From contig DEKJ01000049.1 in the NCBI GenBank assembly GCA_002353825.1, positions 133,455 through 149,662 on the forward strand: DNA of 16,208 bases. Direction: 5' to 3'. The notes under the pieces were generated by a model. It saw only the letters and a program-made list of their open reading frames with translations, did not search any database and was not told the DNA's origin. The DNA is from Prevotella sp. UBA2725. Its GTDB lineage: Bacteria > Bacteroidota > Bacteroidia > Bacteroidales > Bacteroidaceae. Shown piece after piece: positions 8,530 to 12,982 of this stretch (positions are counted from its first letter, which is position 1; each line of letters opens with the position of its first letter). A program made the position numbers and the translations under genes.

Positions 8530-8786
8530 AGATATACTTTCATTCCGTTAACTTCCAATATGAATATTTCTGGTATTAGCCTTATCTGATGGCTCACGGG
8601 ATTGACGATTCTCATGTAGCCGCCTTTCCAGTATTGATGATGGACGAGCCATCCGCGGTACTCTACTCGGTGTCCGTCACTGCGGAAGGCCTTGATGTTC
8701 ACCGTCTGCCTGCGCTGATAGGCGAGGTCGAGGTATCTCTGCATCTCGCTGAAATGGATACTTCTCTGTTTCTTCTGTTCAGCCAT
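8526..8786 (-). CDS. Small conserved-looking phage protein
   Basis: This 86-aa protein (MAEQKKQRSIHFSEMQRYLD...) is not recognised. It has a basic N-terminal helix and a C-terminal beta-rich half (residues 37-86: VEYRGWLVHHQYWKGGYMRI and following), suggesting a small fold of SH3 or OB size, but I see no motif that decides. It starts at ATG 8784-8786; AGGAG within a tandem heptad repeat lies about 8 nt upstream and may serve for ribosome binding. Its stop overlaps the portal-like start (ATGA), so it is translated together with that gene. A role connected to portal or capsid assembly is possible from position only. Confidence 0.7.
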   Translation of the reverse strand: MAEQKKQRSIHFSEMQRYLDLAYQRRQTVNIKAFRSDGHRVEYRGWLVHHQYWKGGYMRIVNPVSHQIRLIPEIFILEVNGMKVYL

Positions 8787-8789
8787 TGG

Positions 8790-8817
8790 TAACTCCTAAC
8801 TTCTAACTCCTAACTAA
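8790..8817 (-). repeat. Tandem heptad repeat in the 353-aa/86-aa junction
   Basis: Four 7-nt units in a row on the plus strand: TAACTCC, TAACTTC, TAACTCC, TAACTAA. On the minus strand they read as GTTAGGA/GTTAGAA units. The repeat supplies the TAG stop codon of the upstream 353-aa gene and an AGGAG-like sequence before the 86-aa gene. Short heptad arrays of this kind are, to my recollection, widespread between Bacteroidales genes. Confidence 0.8.
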
Positions 8818-9875
8818 TTAAACGTGTAGTCGAATGTGTTGTCGAAGATTCGTCCCTCACGCTCCAGCTCCACTACGTTGTGGTTGCGCTGGGCATACTC
8901 GTAGCTGAAGGTGAAGCGCGGTATCTCATCGAGGGCATTGGTCTGCTCGGTCTTGCTGTCGTCGATGACGATTTCCTTACCGATATTGGGCGTGCCGTTC
9001 TTGAACTTCACCAGGCGCACGTAGGGCGACCGCATCAGCTCGCCGAACCAGTCGGCCATGTCCTCGTTCATCGGGCCGGTGTCGGCCTTGAAGGTGCGTG
9101 TCTCCTGGATGCGGTAGTTCTTTTTCAGGCCGCCGATATAGGCGGAGTCGCGCTTGAAGGTGGGCGCTTTGGTGGCCAGACCGGTGCAATAGAACAGCTC
9201 ATCGCAGCCAAAGGAGTTGGTAAAGATGAGTATCGGAGCGCAGTCGGGCTCGGTGGGGTCTATCTCGTATTCCTGACGGCGGGCCCCGGCGGTGACGACA
9301 TAGCCCGTGAGGGTGTAGCCGACTTTTGTAAACCTGGAGGGTGACACGTCGATGGTGGTGTAGCTGCCATTTCCGCCGACGGCCACGGGGGTGAACTGTG
9401 CCGTGCTGCCGTCGCTGTAGTAAGCGGTGCACGAGGGGGTGTCGGTACCGATGAAATGGAGGTATTCGAGCCGTCCCAGTCCGGTGGTCTTCGTGCCGAG
9501 CAGCAGAGAAAGGAAGTGGTTGGTGGTGAAGTCCTCACACGTCGTGGGGATGTCGCTCTCGCAATATACCACGCTAAAGGCCATCTCCGTCGAGGTGGAC
9601 GGTGTGCTGTCCTTATATTCCTCGCTCATCGTGACCTTGACATACAGCACGAGGCTCTGGCGGGCGTAGGGAGTGAGCAGCTCGCCAAGGTCGCTCATGG
9701 TGATGGCACCATCGACGGGATAGAGGTGCTCGGAGTATATCTCGGACCATGTGTCGTTGTCAGGGCTCACCTGCAGCTTCACGCCCATGCGGTAGCCTCC
9801 GATGGTGACCCCGATGTCGGGGATGCCCATCGAGAAATACTTGCCTGAGAGTCCTTGCTTGATTGTGATTGCCAT
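8814..9875 (-). CDS. Probable virion structural protein, unknown family
   Basis: I start this 353-aa protein at ATG 9873-9875 (MAITIKQGLSGKYFSMG). The frame is open upstream, but the promoter -7 box at 9892-9899 would lie inside the longer version. The sequence is dominated by beta-prone stretches with many Tyr, Thr and Gly, and no TM segment or signal peptide. A segment FTNSFGCDELFYCTGLATKA (about 216-235) followed by GLKKNYRIQETRTFKADTG (about 247-265) looks like the conserved core; I recall similar text in unannotated Bacteroidales phage proteins. It is first in an operon ending with portal and connector-like genes, so a virion role is likely (tail tube, baseplate or decoration protein). 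I cannot choose among these. Confidence 0.75.
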   Translation of the reverse strand: MAITIKQGLSGKYFSMGIPDIGVTIGGYRMGVKLQVSPDNDTWSEIYSEHLYPVDGAITMSDLGELLTPYARQSLVLYVKVTMSEEYKDSTPSTSTEMAFSVVYCESDIPTTCEDFTTNHFLSLLLGTKTTGLGRLEYLHFIGTDTPSCTAYYSDGSTAQFTPVAVGGNGSYTTIDVSPSRFTKVGYTLTGYVVTAGARRQEYEIDPTEPDCAPILIFTNSFGCDELFYCTGLATKAPTFKRDSAYIGGLKKNYRIQETRTFKADTGPMNEDMADWFGELMRSPYVRLVKFKNGTPNIGKEIVIDDSKTEQTNALDEIPRFTFSYEYAQRNHNVVELEREGRIFDNTFDYTFN

Positions 9876-9891
9876 AGTCGTTTCTTTTCGG

Positions 9892-9922
9892 CAAAGATAG
9901 ACAATCACTGACGGTCTGAAAA
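9892..9922 (-). promoter_or_regulatory. Promoter for the portal operon
   Basis: On the minus strand TATCTTTG (9899-9892) is an exact TAnnTTTG -7 box, with TTTT (9922-9919) exactly 19 nt upstream (three of four to TTTG). Expected start is near 9885, about 10 nt before ATG 9875. It would drive the 353-aa, 86-aa, portal-like, connector-like and 284-aa genes. Confidence 0.65.
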
Positions 9923-9940
9923 ATACAGCCAAAGGCACAG

Positions 9941-9972
9941 AAAAAGGGGCACCGGCCTCACGGTCAGCACCC
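9941..9972 (-). terminator. Probable terminator after the four-gene small-protein operon
   Basis: On the minus strand GGGTGCTGACC (9972-9962) can pair with GGCCGGTGCCCC (9957-9946) through GGG/CCC, a one-base bulge, a G-U-rich stem and CC/GG, followed by TTTTTCTG (from 9945). The stem is imperfect and has several wobble pairs, so the call is moderate. It lies 27 nt after the stop of the 104-aa gene and 19 nt before the next promoter's -33 box. Confidence 0.5.
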
Positions 9973-9999
9973 TCATCATGTATATGTAAAAAATGTCTC

Positions 10000-10314
10000 C
10001 TAAACTTGGAAGTCCATGTCGCGCCAAATGGCCCATTTCACCGTGCCGTCCTCGACGGTGGTGGTAGTGAACTCGTGCAGGAACATGTACTTGGCGATGA
10101 CGGAGATGTCCATCCAGTACATCGGTTGGAGGTCGCCCGCAATCTCATCCGAGGTCTTCGGGTCCGACACAAGCGGCGTACCTGTCACGCCCTTTCCGGG
10201 CATATTGTCGCGCGTCTTCATGTACTCATCGAGCAGCTTGCACTGCATCTTCTCTTCCTCGGTGCGGTCGTTTTCCTTCAGCCAGTCGAGGAACTGCTTC
10301 AAGTCCTTGTTCAT
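10000..10314 (-). CDS. Hypothetical phage protein (104 aa), fourth gene of small operon
   Basis: Not recognised. It starts at ATG 10312-10314, overlapping the preceding stop as ATGA, with AGGAGGG about 8 nt upstream, an unusually strong Shine-Dalgarno sequence for a Bacteroidales gene. Residues 1-36 form a charged amphipathic helix (MNKDLKQFLDWLKENDRTEE...), residues 37-60 are a Gly/Pro-rich linker, and the rest is mixed with aromatic residues (QPMYWMDISVIAKYMFLHEF). There is no TM segment or signal peptide. It is the last gene before a probable terminator. No function can be given. Confidence 0.75.
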   Translation of the reverse strand: MNKDLKQFLDWLKENDRTEEEKMQCKLLDEYMKTRDNMPGKGVTGTPLVSDPKTSDEIAGDLQPMYWMDISVIAKYMFLHEFTTTTVEDGTVKWAIWRDMDFQV

Positions 10315-10538
10315 TGTTGTGCCCTCCTAATCTTCTTTAAGTCTTCCTTCATGTCCGACAGGCTGATCATCCAGTCGGTGAGCGTCTTGCGCTCTTCGTC
10401 GTTCTCACTGTCGCCGAGCTCCATGAGCAGGCGGTCCTTCACATCGTCAATCAGTTCGATGCGGTTCTGCAGGGTGTCGGTGTCGCAGAAGTCGCCAAGC
10501 AGGGCCACGGCCTTGCTGTCCAGTAACAACTTACTCAT
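10311..10538 (-). CDS. Hypothetical acidic helical protein (75 aa)
   Basis: Not recognised. It starts at ATG 10536-10538, overlapping the previous gene's stop, with AGGAGG about 7 nt upstream. The protein is acidic and almost entirely helical in appearance (NRIELIDDVKDRLLMELGDS, then a second charged helix ending KKIRRAQQ), consistent with a small two-helix hairpin or coiled coil. It overlaps the 104-aa gene by 4 nt at its end. Its size and charge would suit a small phage accessory protein, but nothing points to a particular one. Confidence 0.7.
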   Translation of the reverse strand: MSKLLLDSKAVALLGDFCDTDTLQNRIELIDDVKDRLLMELGDSENDEERKTLTDWMISLSDMKEDLKKIRRAQQ

Positions 10539-10930
10539 AGCGAACCTCCTTTCTCATTTGCAGTAACTATTCGTACTGTGCCATTGATAGGATAAAAGTT
10601 GATTACGCACACTACCTCCTTATCTTGTTCCTTGTATTCGAATATCTCGATTTGATCGCAGGGATAACCATACAAATCCTTGCCTTGATGTTTATCCAGG
10701 CAGAGCTTATTTTTGCCCGCCTTTTCGCCTATCTCTAAGCATTTCTCCTTGAGATACTCAAAAACAGACTTTAAATCTTTATCACCAATGTACAACATGC
10801 AATCAAAACTATCGTTTAAATAGTCAAGAAGAATCTCTGCATTTGAATCAAGACAACCACAATCAACGATGGTTACGAAAAACTTACTCTCCTCTGAACC
10901 GAAGTTCGACTTATCTACTCTTGTATTCAT
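10535..10930 (-). CDS. Hypothetical protein (131 aa), AT-rich gene
   Basis: Not recognised. I use ATG 10928-10930 (MNTRVDKSNFGSEESKFF), which forms an ATGA overlap with the upstream stop and has GGAGG about 7 nt upstream. Residues 18-40 and 95-125 look like beta strands around a central charged helix region (about 50-75), suggesting an alpha/beta fold. Seven cysteines, including a CGC triplet near residue 25, are more than its neighbours carry. It is visibly richer in A and T than the genes on both sides, which hints at a separate origin. It is translationally coupled to both neighbours. Confidence 0.7.
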   Translation of the reverse strand: MNTRVDKSNFGSEESKFFVTIVDCGCLDSNAEILLDYLNDSFDCMLYIGDKDLKSVFEYLKEKCLEIGEKAGKNKLCLDKHQGKDLYGYPCDQIEIFEYKEQDKEVVCVINFYPINGTVRIVTANEKGGSL

Positions 10931-11229
10931 GCCTCGCCTCCTTTCTTCATCATAGCCCTGTACATCACCCATGCGGTGCTCAGCGCGGTGGCCAATGCGG
11001 CCACGGGTGCCGTCTCGATGGCCACGGCTGCCACGATCATGGCCACTGTGACCAGGTTCACGCGGATGGCCACTCTTCGCGTCACCTCAAACTCCGCGAT
11101 ACGGCTGTAGAACGCACTCTTTGTGTCGAGCCACTGGTTGATTACTCTGCCCGTCGATCTCATCCTCTCTCGGAGGTTCACCGGCTGACGGACCTCAGAC
11201 GCGGTGAAGTTGATGGTTGCTTGCTGCAT
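10927..11229 (-). CDS. Small two-TM membrane protein behind structured leader
   Basis: Not recognised. I start this 100-aa protein at ATG 11227-11229 (MQQATINFTASEVRQPVNLR). The frame is open further upstream, but that sequence is the structured leader. Residues 1-52 are polar and basic; residues 57-71 and 74-90 are two closely spaced hydrophobic helices separated by Glu-Thr, and the end is basic (KKGGEA). By the positive-inside rule both ends would be cytoplasmic. It is first in a four-gene coupled operon, with only a few bases between the leader stem and the start codon. It could be a small membrane moron, for instance an exclusion factor, or a second holin-like protein; neither is shown by the sequence. 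Confidence 0.65.
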   Translation of the reverse strand: MQQATINFTASEVRQPVNLRERMRSTGRVINQWLDTKSAFYSRIAEFEVTRRVAIRVNLVTVAMIVAAVAIETAPVAALATALSTAWVMYRAMMKKGGEA

Positions 11230-11481
11230 AATGCATCGTCTTATAACCTTTCCCGGATAGCCGGGCCTTTGTTTGGCAGAATGGAAAAGCGGCTGCCGAT
11301 TCCGCTGGTTATAAGACGATAACTTCACCCGAAGGGCTTATCAAAATCTACGGAATGGCAACCGCCAATATTTTTATTTGCGAGTAGTTACTCGCGTTTT
11401 GCCGGGCATAAAAAAAGCCCGACCGTGATGTCCTAGCAATGACCGCTGCTCTCCGGGATGGACTACCATCGTCTTATAACC
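11230..11481 (-). promoter_or_regulatory. Long structured 5' leader with alternative stems (candidate cis-regulatory RNA)
   Basis: The predicted transcript starts at about 11481 and runs about 250 nt before ATG 11229. It begins with a 14-mer GGTTATAAGACGAT (copy C, 11468-11481), has its exact reverse complement in the middle (copy B, 11307-11320), and repeats it just before the start codon (copy A, 11235-11248). B can pair with either C or A, but not both. Inside the B:A stem are two hairpins (AGCGG/CCGCT and CCCGG/CCGGG), giving a three-way junction. Inside the C:B span are a hairpin with a T-rich loop (GTCGGGC/GCCCGGC around TTTTTTTAT, near 11403-11424), GCGAGTA-AC-TACTCGC (about 11380-11395) and a short CCC-TTC-GGG hairpin. 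B:A pairing would bury the ribosome-entry region. I cannot match it to a named RNA family. Confidence 0.55.
11235..11481. repeat. Three copies of a 14-mer, two direct and one inverted
   Basis: ATCGTCTTATAACC occurs on the plus strand at 11235-11248 and 11468-11481, and as its reverse complement at 11307-11320. All three are exact. On the minus strand the two direct copies share one further base (GGTTATAAGACGATG). Spacers are 58 and 147 bp. Confidence 0.9.
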
Positions 11482-11486
11482 GGTGG

Positions 11487-11517
11487 CAAAGATAAGGAGA
11501 AAAAGCGGAACGGCAAA
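11487..11517 (-). promoter_or_regulatory. Consensus Bacteroidetes promoter for the leader and small-protein operon
   Basis: On the minus strand TATCTTTG (11494-11487) and TTTG (11517-11514) are both exact, separated by 19 nt. The start of transcription is expected at about 11481-11480, so the RNA would begin with repeat copy C. The -33 box lies inside the T tract of the preceding terminator. Confidence 0.75.
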
Positions 11518-11549
11518 GAAAAAGGCGGAGAAAATGAGAGTTCTCCGCC
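11514..11549 (-). terminator. Intrinsic terminator of the secreted-protein gene
   Basis: A perfect 9-bp stem GGCGGAGAA/TTCTCCGCC (plus-strand arms 11524-11532 and 11541-11549) with an 8-nt loop is followed on the minus strand by TTTTTCTTTG. It begins 19 nt after the stop codon at 11569. The final TTTG is the -33 box of the next promoter. Confidence 0.85.
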
Positions 11550-11568
11550 AAATTTAACATTTCAAGCC

Positions 11569-11961
11569 TTATTCCTCAGGCTTGATGGTTAAGCCTTCTG
11601 TCTTTTCACTGTCTTTAGATATTCTCTTTTCCATTACGTAGTTGACAACATTCTGTTTACCTACCATGGTGATGTAGTAAGTATTCACAAGTTTCCATCC
11701 ACGTTTCGCCATATAGTCAAGCACCTCCATCATAGAGTTGAACTTGATTTTCTTTCCGTCCTCACCGTAAAGGGAGTTCTCATTTTTGGAACTATAGCCC
11801 ATGTCAAGAATGACTTTGAGCTTGCCAAATCCGAAAGAGTTGTAACCTACAACGGTGCAATAGACGTTGTACTTCCCGTCCTCAGTTTTGGTAACGGTCT
11901 GGGCATTGATGCCCAGTGAAAGCATTGCGAGGAGCAATGCCAAGAAGATTTTTTTTGTCAT
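11569..11961 (-). CDS. Secreted protein of unknown function with Sec signal peptide
   Basis: I start this 130-aa protein at ATG 11959-11961 (MTKKIFLALLLAMLSLGINAQ); an ATG four codons upstream would also follow the promoter. Residues 1-20 are a standard signal peptide: Lys-Lys, a Leu/Ala-rich core, and a probable cleavage INA|Q. There is no lipobox Cys, so it is likely a soluble periplasmic protein. The mature part begins with beta strands (KYNVYCTVVGYNSFGFGKLK) and ends with MEVLDYMAKRGWKLVNTYYI then a strand and charged tail. The 'hhxhhxxxGWxhV' pattern recalls DUF4177-like small proteins, and I remember similar secreted proteins in Prevotella and Bacteroides, unverified. It has its own promoter and terminator within phage structural genes, the arrangement of a moron that could be expressed from a prophage. 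Confidence 0.8.
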   Translation of the reverse strand: MTKKIFLALLLAMLSLGINAQTVTKTEDGKYNVYCTVVGYNSFGFGKLKVILDMGYSSKNENSLYGEDGKKIKFNSMMEVLDYMAKRGWKLVNTYYITMVGKQNVVNYVMEKRISKDSEKTEGLTIKPEE

Positions 11962-11994
11962 GTGATTGTCCATAATATATTGATTAAACATTGG

Positions 11995-12025
11995 CAAAAG
12001 TAAGAAAAAACATTGATATTCCAAA
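11995..12025 (-). promoter_or_regulatory. Consensus Bacteroidetes promoter for the secreted-protein gene
   Basis: On the minus strand TACTTTTG (12002-11995) fits TAnnTTTG exactly, and TTTG (12025-12022) lies 19 nt upstream. Transcription would start near 11988, leaving a 15- or 27-nt leader depending on the ATG used. This decides against longer versions of the gene. Confidence 0.75.
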
Positions 12026-12036
12026 AAGTTTAGCAA

Positions 12037-12070
12037 GAAAAAGCCGTCCACGCATCTCGCGCAGACGGCT
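12037..12070 (-). terminator. Intrinsic terminator after the DUF5053-like gene
   Basis: On the minus strand AGCCGTC (12070-12064) pairs with GACGGCT (12048-12042); the loop can pair further (TGCGC with GCGTG), and TTTTTC follows (from 12042 down). It ends the 54-aa/DUF5053-like transcript, about 90 nt after the stop codon. Confidence 0.75.
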
Positions 12071-12096
12071 CCAAGAGTTCATTAATTTATGAAATC

Positions 12097-12142
12097 GTGC
12101 TTATCGAAGCACTAAAATTGTTGCGCCGCCAGCCCGGCGGCG
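12097..12142 (-). other. Two hairpins in the 3' untranslated region of the DUF5053-like gene
   Basis: Two perfect inverted repeats precede the terminator: CGCCGCC-N5-GGCGGCG (12124-12142) and GTGCTT-N4-AAGCAC (12097-12112). The first is followed on the minus strand by CAACAATTTT, a weak tract. Together with the terminator at 12037-12070 they make a string of three stems in about 110 nt. They may only stabilise the 3' end or act as a second terminator. Confidence 0.55.
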
Positions 12143-12159
12143 GCTTTTGTTCAAAACGG

Positions 12160-12432
12160 CTATACAGTGGCCGGGGCTGGAATGCTTTCAGCAGCACGAC
12201 GGATGCGCTCGCTCAGGTCGAGAAGTGCTCCCTTGAGCTGTCCGGCTTCCTGCTCCGTGAAGCCACCCACACCGCCATTGCCGTCGATGCCATACATCTT
12301 ATGTTGGAACCATGGCACCGACTTATCAAAGTAAGTGCGTGCTATCTCCCTCCATGAAACCGCAAGGTAGATGTCACTCATCCGAGCCTTCATGTCGGTA
12401 ATCTTGTTTGCTTGCTTTACTTGTATTTCCAT
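12160..12432 (-). CDS. DUF5053-like small protein, possible DNA binder
   Basis: This 90-aa protein starts at ATG 12430-12432. It matches the pattern I remember for DUF5053, a short family common in Bacteroidales phages and mobile elements: an N-terminal charged helix, then SWREIARTYFDKSVPWFQHK (about 26-45), a glycine-containing turn (MYGIDGNGGVGGFTEQE) and a final helix (LKGALLDLSERIRRAAESI). The 'h.eIA..Yf.kS..Wh.+kh.G' core looks like a helix-turn-helix, so DNA binding is plausible but not shown. It is downstream of the 54-aa gene, from which a 47-nt gap with a strong hairpin (12450-12471) separates it, and both appear to share the promoter at 12671-12701 with its paired inverted repeats; autoregulation is an obvious possibility. 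Confidence 0.7.
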   Translation of the reverse strand: MEIQVKQANKITDMKARMSDIYLAVSWREIARTYFDKSVPWFQHKMYGIDGNGGVGGFTEQEAGQLKGALLDLSERIRRAAESIPAPATV

Positions 12433-12449
12433 ATTTATTTCTTTTTTAA

Positions 12450-12471
12450 GGCTCTCCCCGTAAGGAGAGCC
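12450..12471 (-). other. Hairpin between the 54-aa and DUF5053-like genes
   Basis: A perfect 8-bp inverted repeat (GGCTCTCC, 6-nt loop, GGAGAGCC) lies 9 nt after the 54-aa stop. On the minus strand TTAAAAAAG follows, so it lacks the T tract of a terminator and more likely protects or processes the mRNA, or lowers expression of the second gene. Confidence 0.6.
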
Positions 12472-12479
12472 GTTGTTTG

Positions 12480-12644
12480 TTAATCGTCTTTTGGCATATC
12501 CGTTATTCTATCGAAGAGGTCTTGCGCATACTCCAGTAATTGTGGATAGCCGTTAGGGTAACTGTTGCAATAGTTTCTGATTGACTCAATCAGCTCTTTC
12601 TCCTCAAAGGAGAGTTCCATCTTGAATTTCTGTTTTTTCCTCAT
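12480..12644 (-). CDS. Hypothetical small protein (54 aa)
   Basis: I start at ATG 12642-12644 (MRKKQKFKMELSFEEKELIE), because an ATG eight codons upstream falls at or before the predicted transcription start. The N-terminus is basic, and the remainder is an acidic helical domain (ELSFEEKELIESIRNYCNSY, then PQLLEYAQDLFDRITDMPKD). I recall short proteins with ELIESIRNY-like text in Bacteroidales phages, without a function. It is the first gene behind a promoter flanked by two inverted repeats, typical of a tightly regulated unit. It is too small to place in a DNA-binding family by eye. Confidence 0.65.
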   Translation of the reverse strand: MRKKQKFKMELSFEEKELIESIRNYCNSYPNGYPQLLEYAQDLFDRITDMPKDD

Positions 12645-12670
12645 TGTTACTGTATTTCTTTTGAACACTG

Positions 12671-12727
12671 CAAAGATACTATTTTTTTGGATAGTAACAA
12701 AATAAAATACTATCTATTTTAATAGTA
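12671..12727 (-). promoter_or_regulatory. Consensus promoter with two operator-like inverted repeats
   Basis: On the minus strand TATCTTTG (12678-12671) and TTTG (12701-12698) are exact matches with a 19-nt spacer. Two inverted repeats with the same arms and spacing, TACTAT-N8-ATAGTA, lie at 12677-12696 (touching the -7 box) and 12708-12727 (just upstream of the -33 box). Their centres are 31 bp apart, close to three turns of the helix, so two repressor dimers could bind the same face of the DNA. Confidence 0.75.
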
Positions 12728-12758
12728 CCCGATAAATTTAACATTTTTCCCAATGACA

Positions 12759-12788
12759 ACGGCCGGCATCCTCCCGGATACCAGCCGT
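12759..12788. other. Strong hairpin in the regulatory stretch
   Basis: ACGGCCGGCATCC and GGATACCAGCCGT (plus strand) pair over 13 positions, eleven Watson-Crick and two wobble or mismatch depending on the strand transcribed, with a 4-nt loop. On the plus strand TTTTGTT follows; on the minus strand there is no T tract. It could be a plus-strand terminator or the 3' end of a minus-strand RNA. Confidence 0.5.
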
Positions 12789-12847
12789 TTTGTTACATGT
12801 TTAATCAAAATCTATCATATGAAATTCACTTTGCTGCAAAAGAAACA

Positions 12848-12883
12848 GGGGCGGCGGTAAATAAGTGCGCTGCGCGCCGCCCC
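12848..12883. repeat. GC-rich inverted repeat
   Basis: Exact 9-bp arms GGGGCGGCG (12848-12856) and CGCCGCCCC (12875-12883) with an 18-nt loop. It stands out from the AT-rich surroundings. No T tract follows on either strand. Confidence 0.7.
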
Positions 12884-12934
12884 TAAAGCCAAGTACCTCT
12901 GAAGCATGTATTGTAAGTCCTTGGACTTATGCTG

Positions 12935-12965
12935 CAAAGGTAAGCAAAATTCTATAATTTTCCAA
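12935..12965 (-). promoter_or_regulatory. Possible promoter with palindromes at both ends
   Basis: On the minus strand TACCTTTG (12942-12935) fits TAnnTTTG, but 19 nt upstream is only TTGG. A palindrome CCAACGTTGG (12962-12971) covers the -33 position and an inverted repeat (12914-12929) covers the expected start. There is no gene for about 280 nt downstream. Confidence 0.35.
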
Positions 12966-12982
12966 CGTTGGTAGGAAAATGA

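Larger units (their letters stand above)
12645..12982. other. Gene-free regulatory stretch
   Basis: No convincing gene lies here. From high to low coordinates it holds: a palindrome CCAACGTTGG (12962-12971); a weak promoter (-7 TACCTTTG at 12935-12942, poor -33); a 16-bp inverted repeat TAAGTCC-TT-GGACTTA (12914-12929) at the expected transcription start; a GC-rich inverted repeat GGGGCGGCG/CGCCGCCCC (12848-12856, 12875-12883); a 13-bp hairpin with G-U pairs (12759-12788); then the paired operator-like repeats and promoter of the 54-aa gene. A separate short RNA from this region is possible. Confidence 0.6.

Noticed and set aside
11235..11481. Invertible promoter (phase variation) between the inverted 14-mer copies
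   Set aside because: The only good promoter (11487-11517) lies outside both possible invertible segments, I see no TAnnTTTG box inside them on either strand, and no recombinase gene is in the window. An RNA-level role explains the position of copies C and A better.
11235..11481. CRISPR array or attachment site from the repeated 14-mer
   Set aside because: The copies are too short, unevenly spaced (58 and 147 bp) and one is inverted; there are no cas genes, integrase or tRNA gene nearby.
11569..12051. Longer form of the secreted protein starting at 12051
   Set aside because: The extra 30 residues overlap the promoter -33 and -7 boxes and the terminator T tract; the signal peptide starts naturally at 11961 (or 11973).
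12815..12907. A 30-codon minus-strand frame (MLQRYLALGAARSALIYRRP...) in the gene-free stretch
   Set aside because: It runs through the GC-rich inverted repeat, has no ribosome-binding sequence and no clear protein features; chance is more likely, although a leader peptide cannot be excluded.
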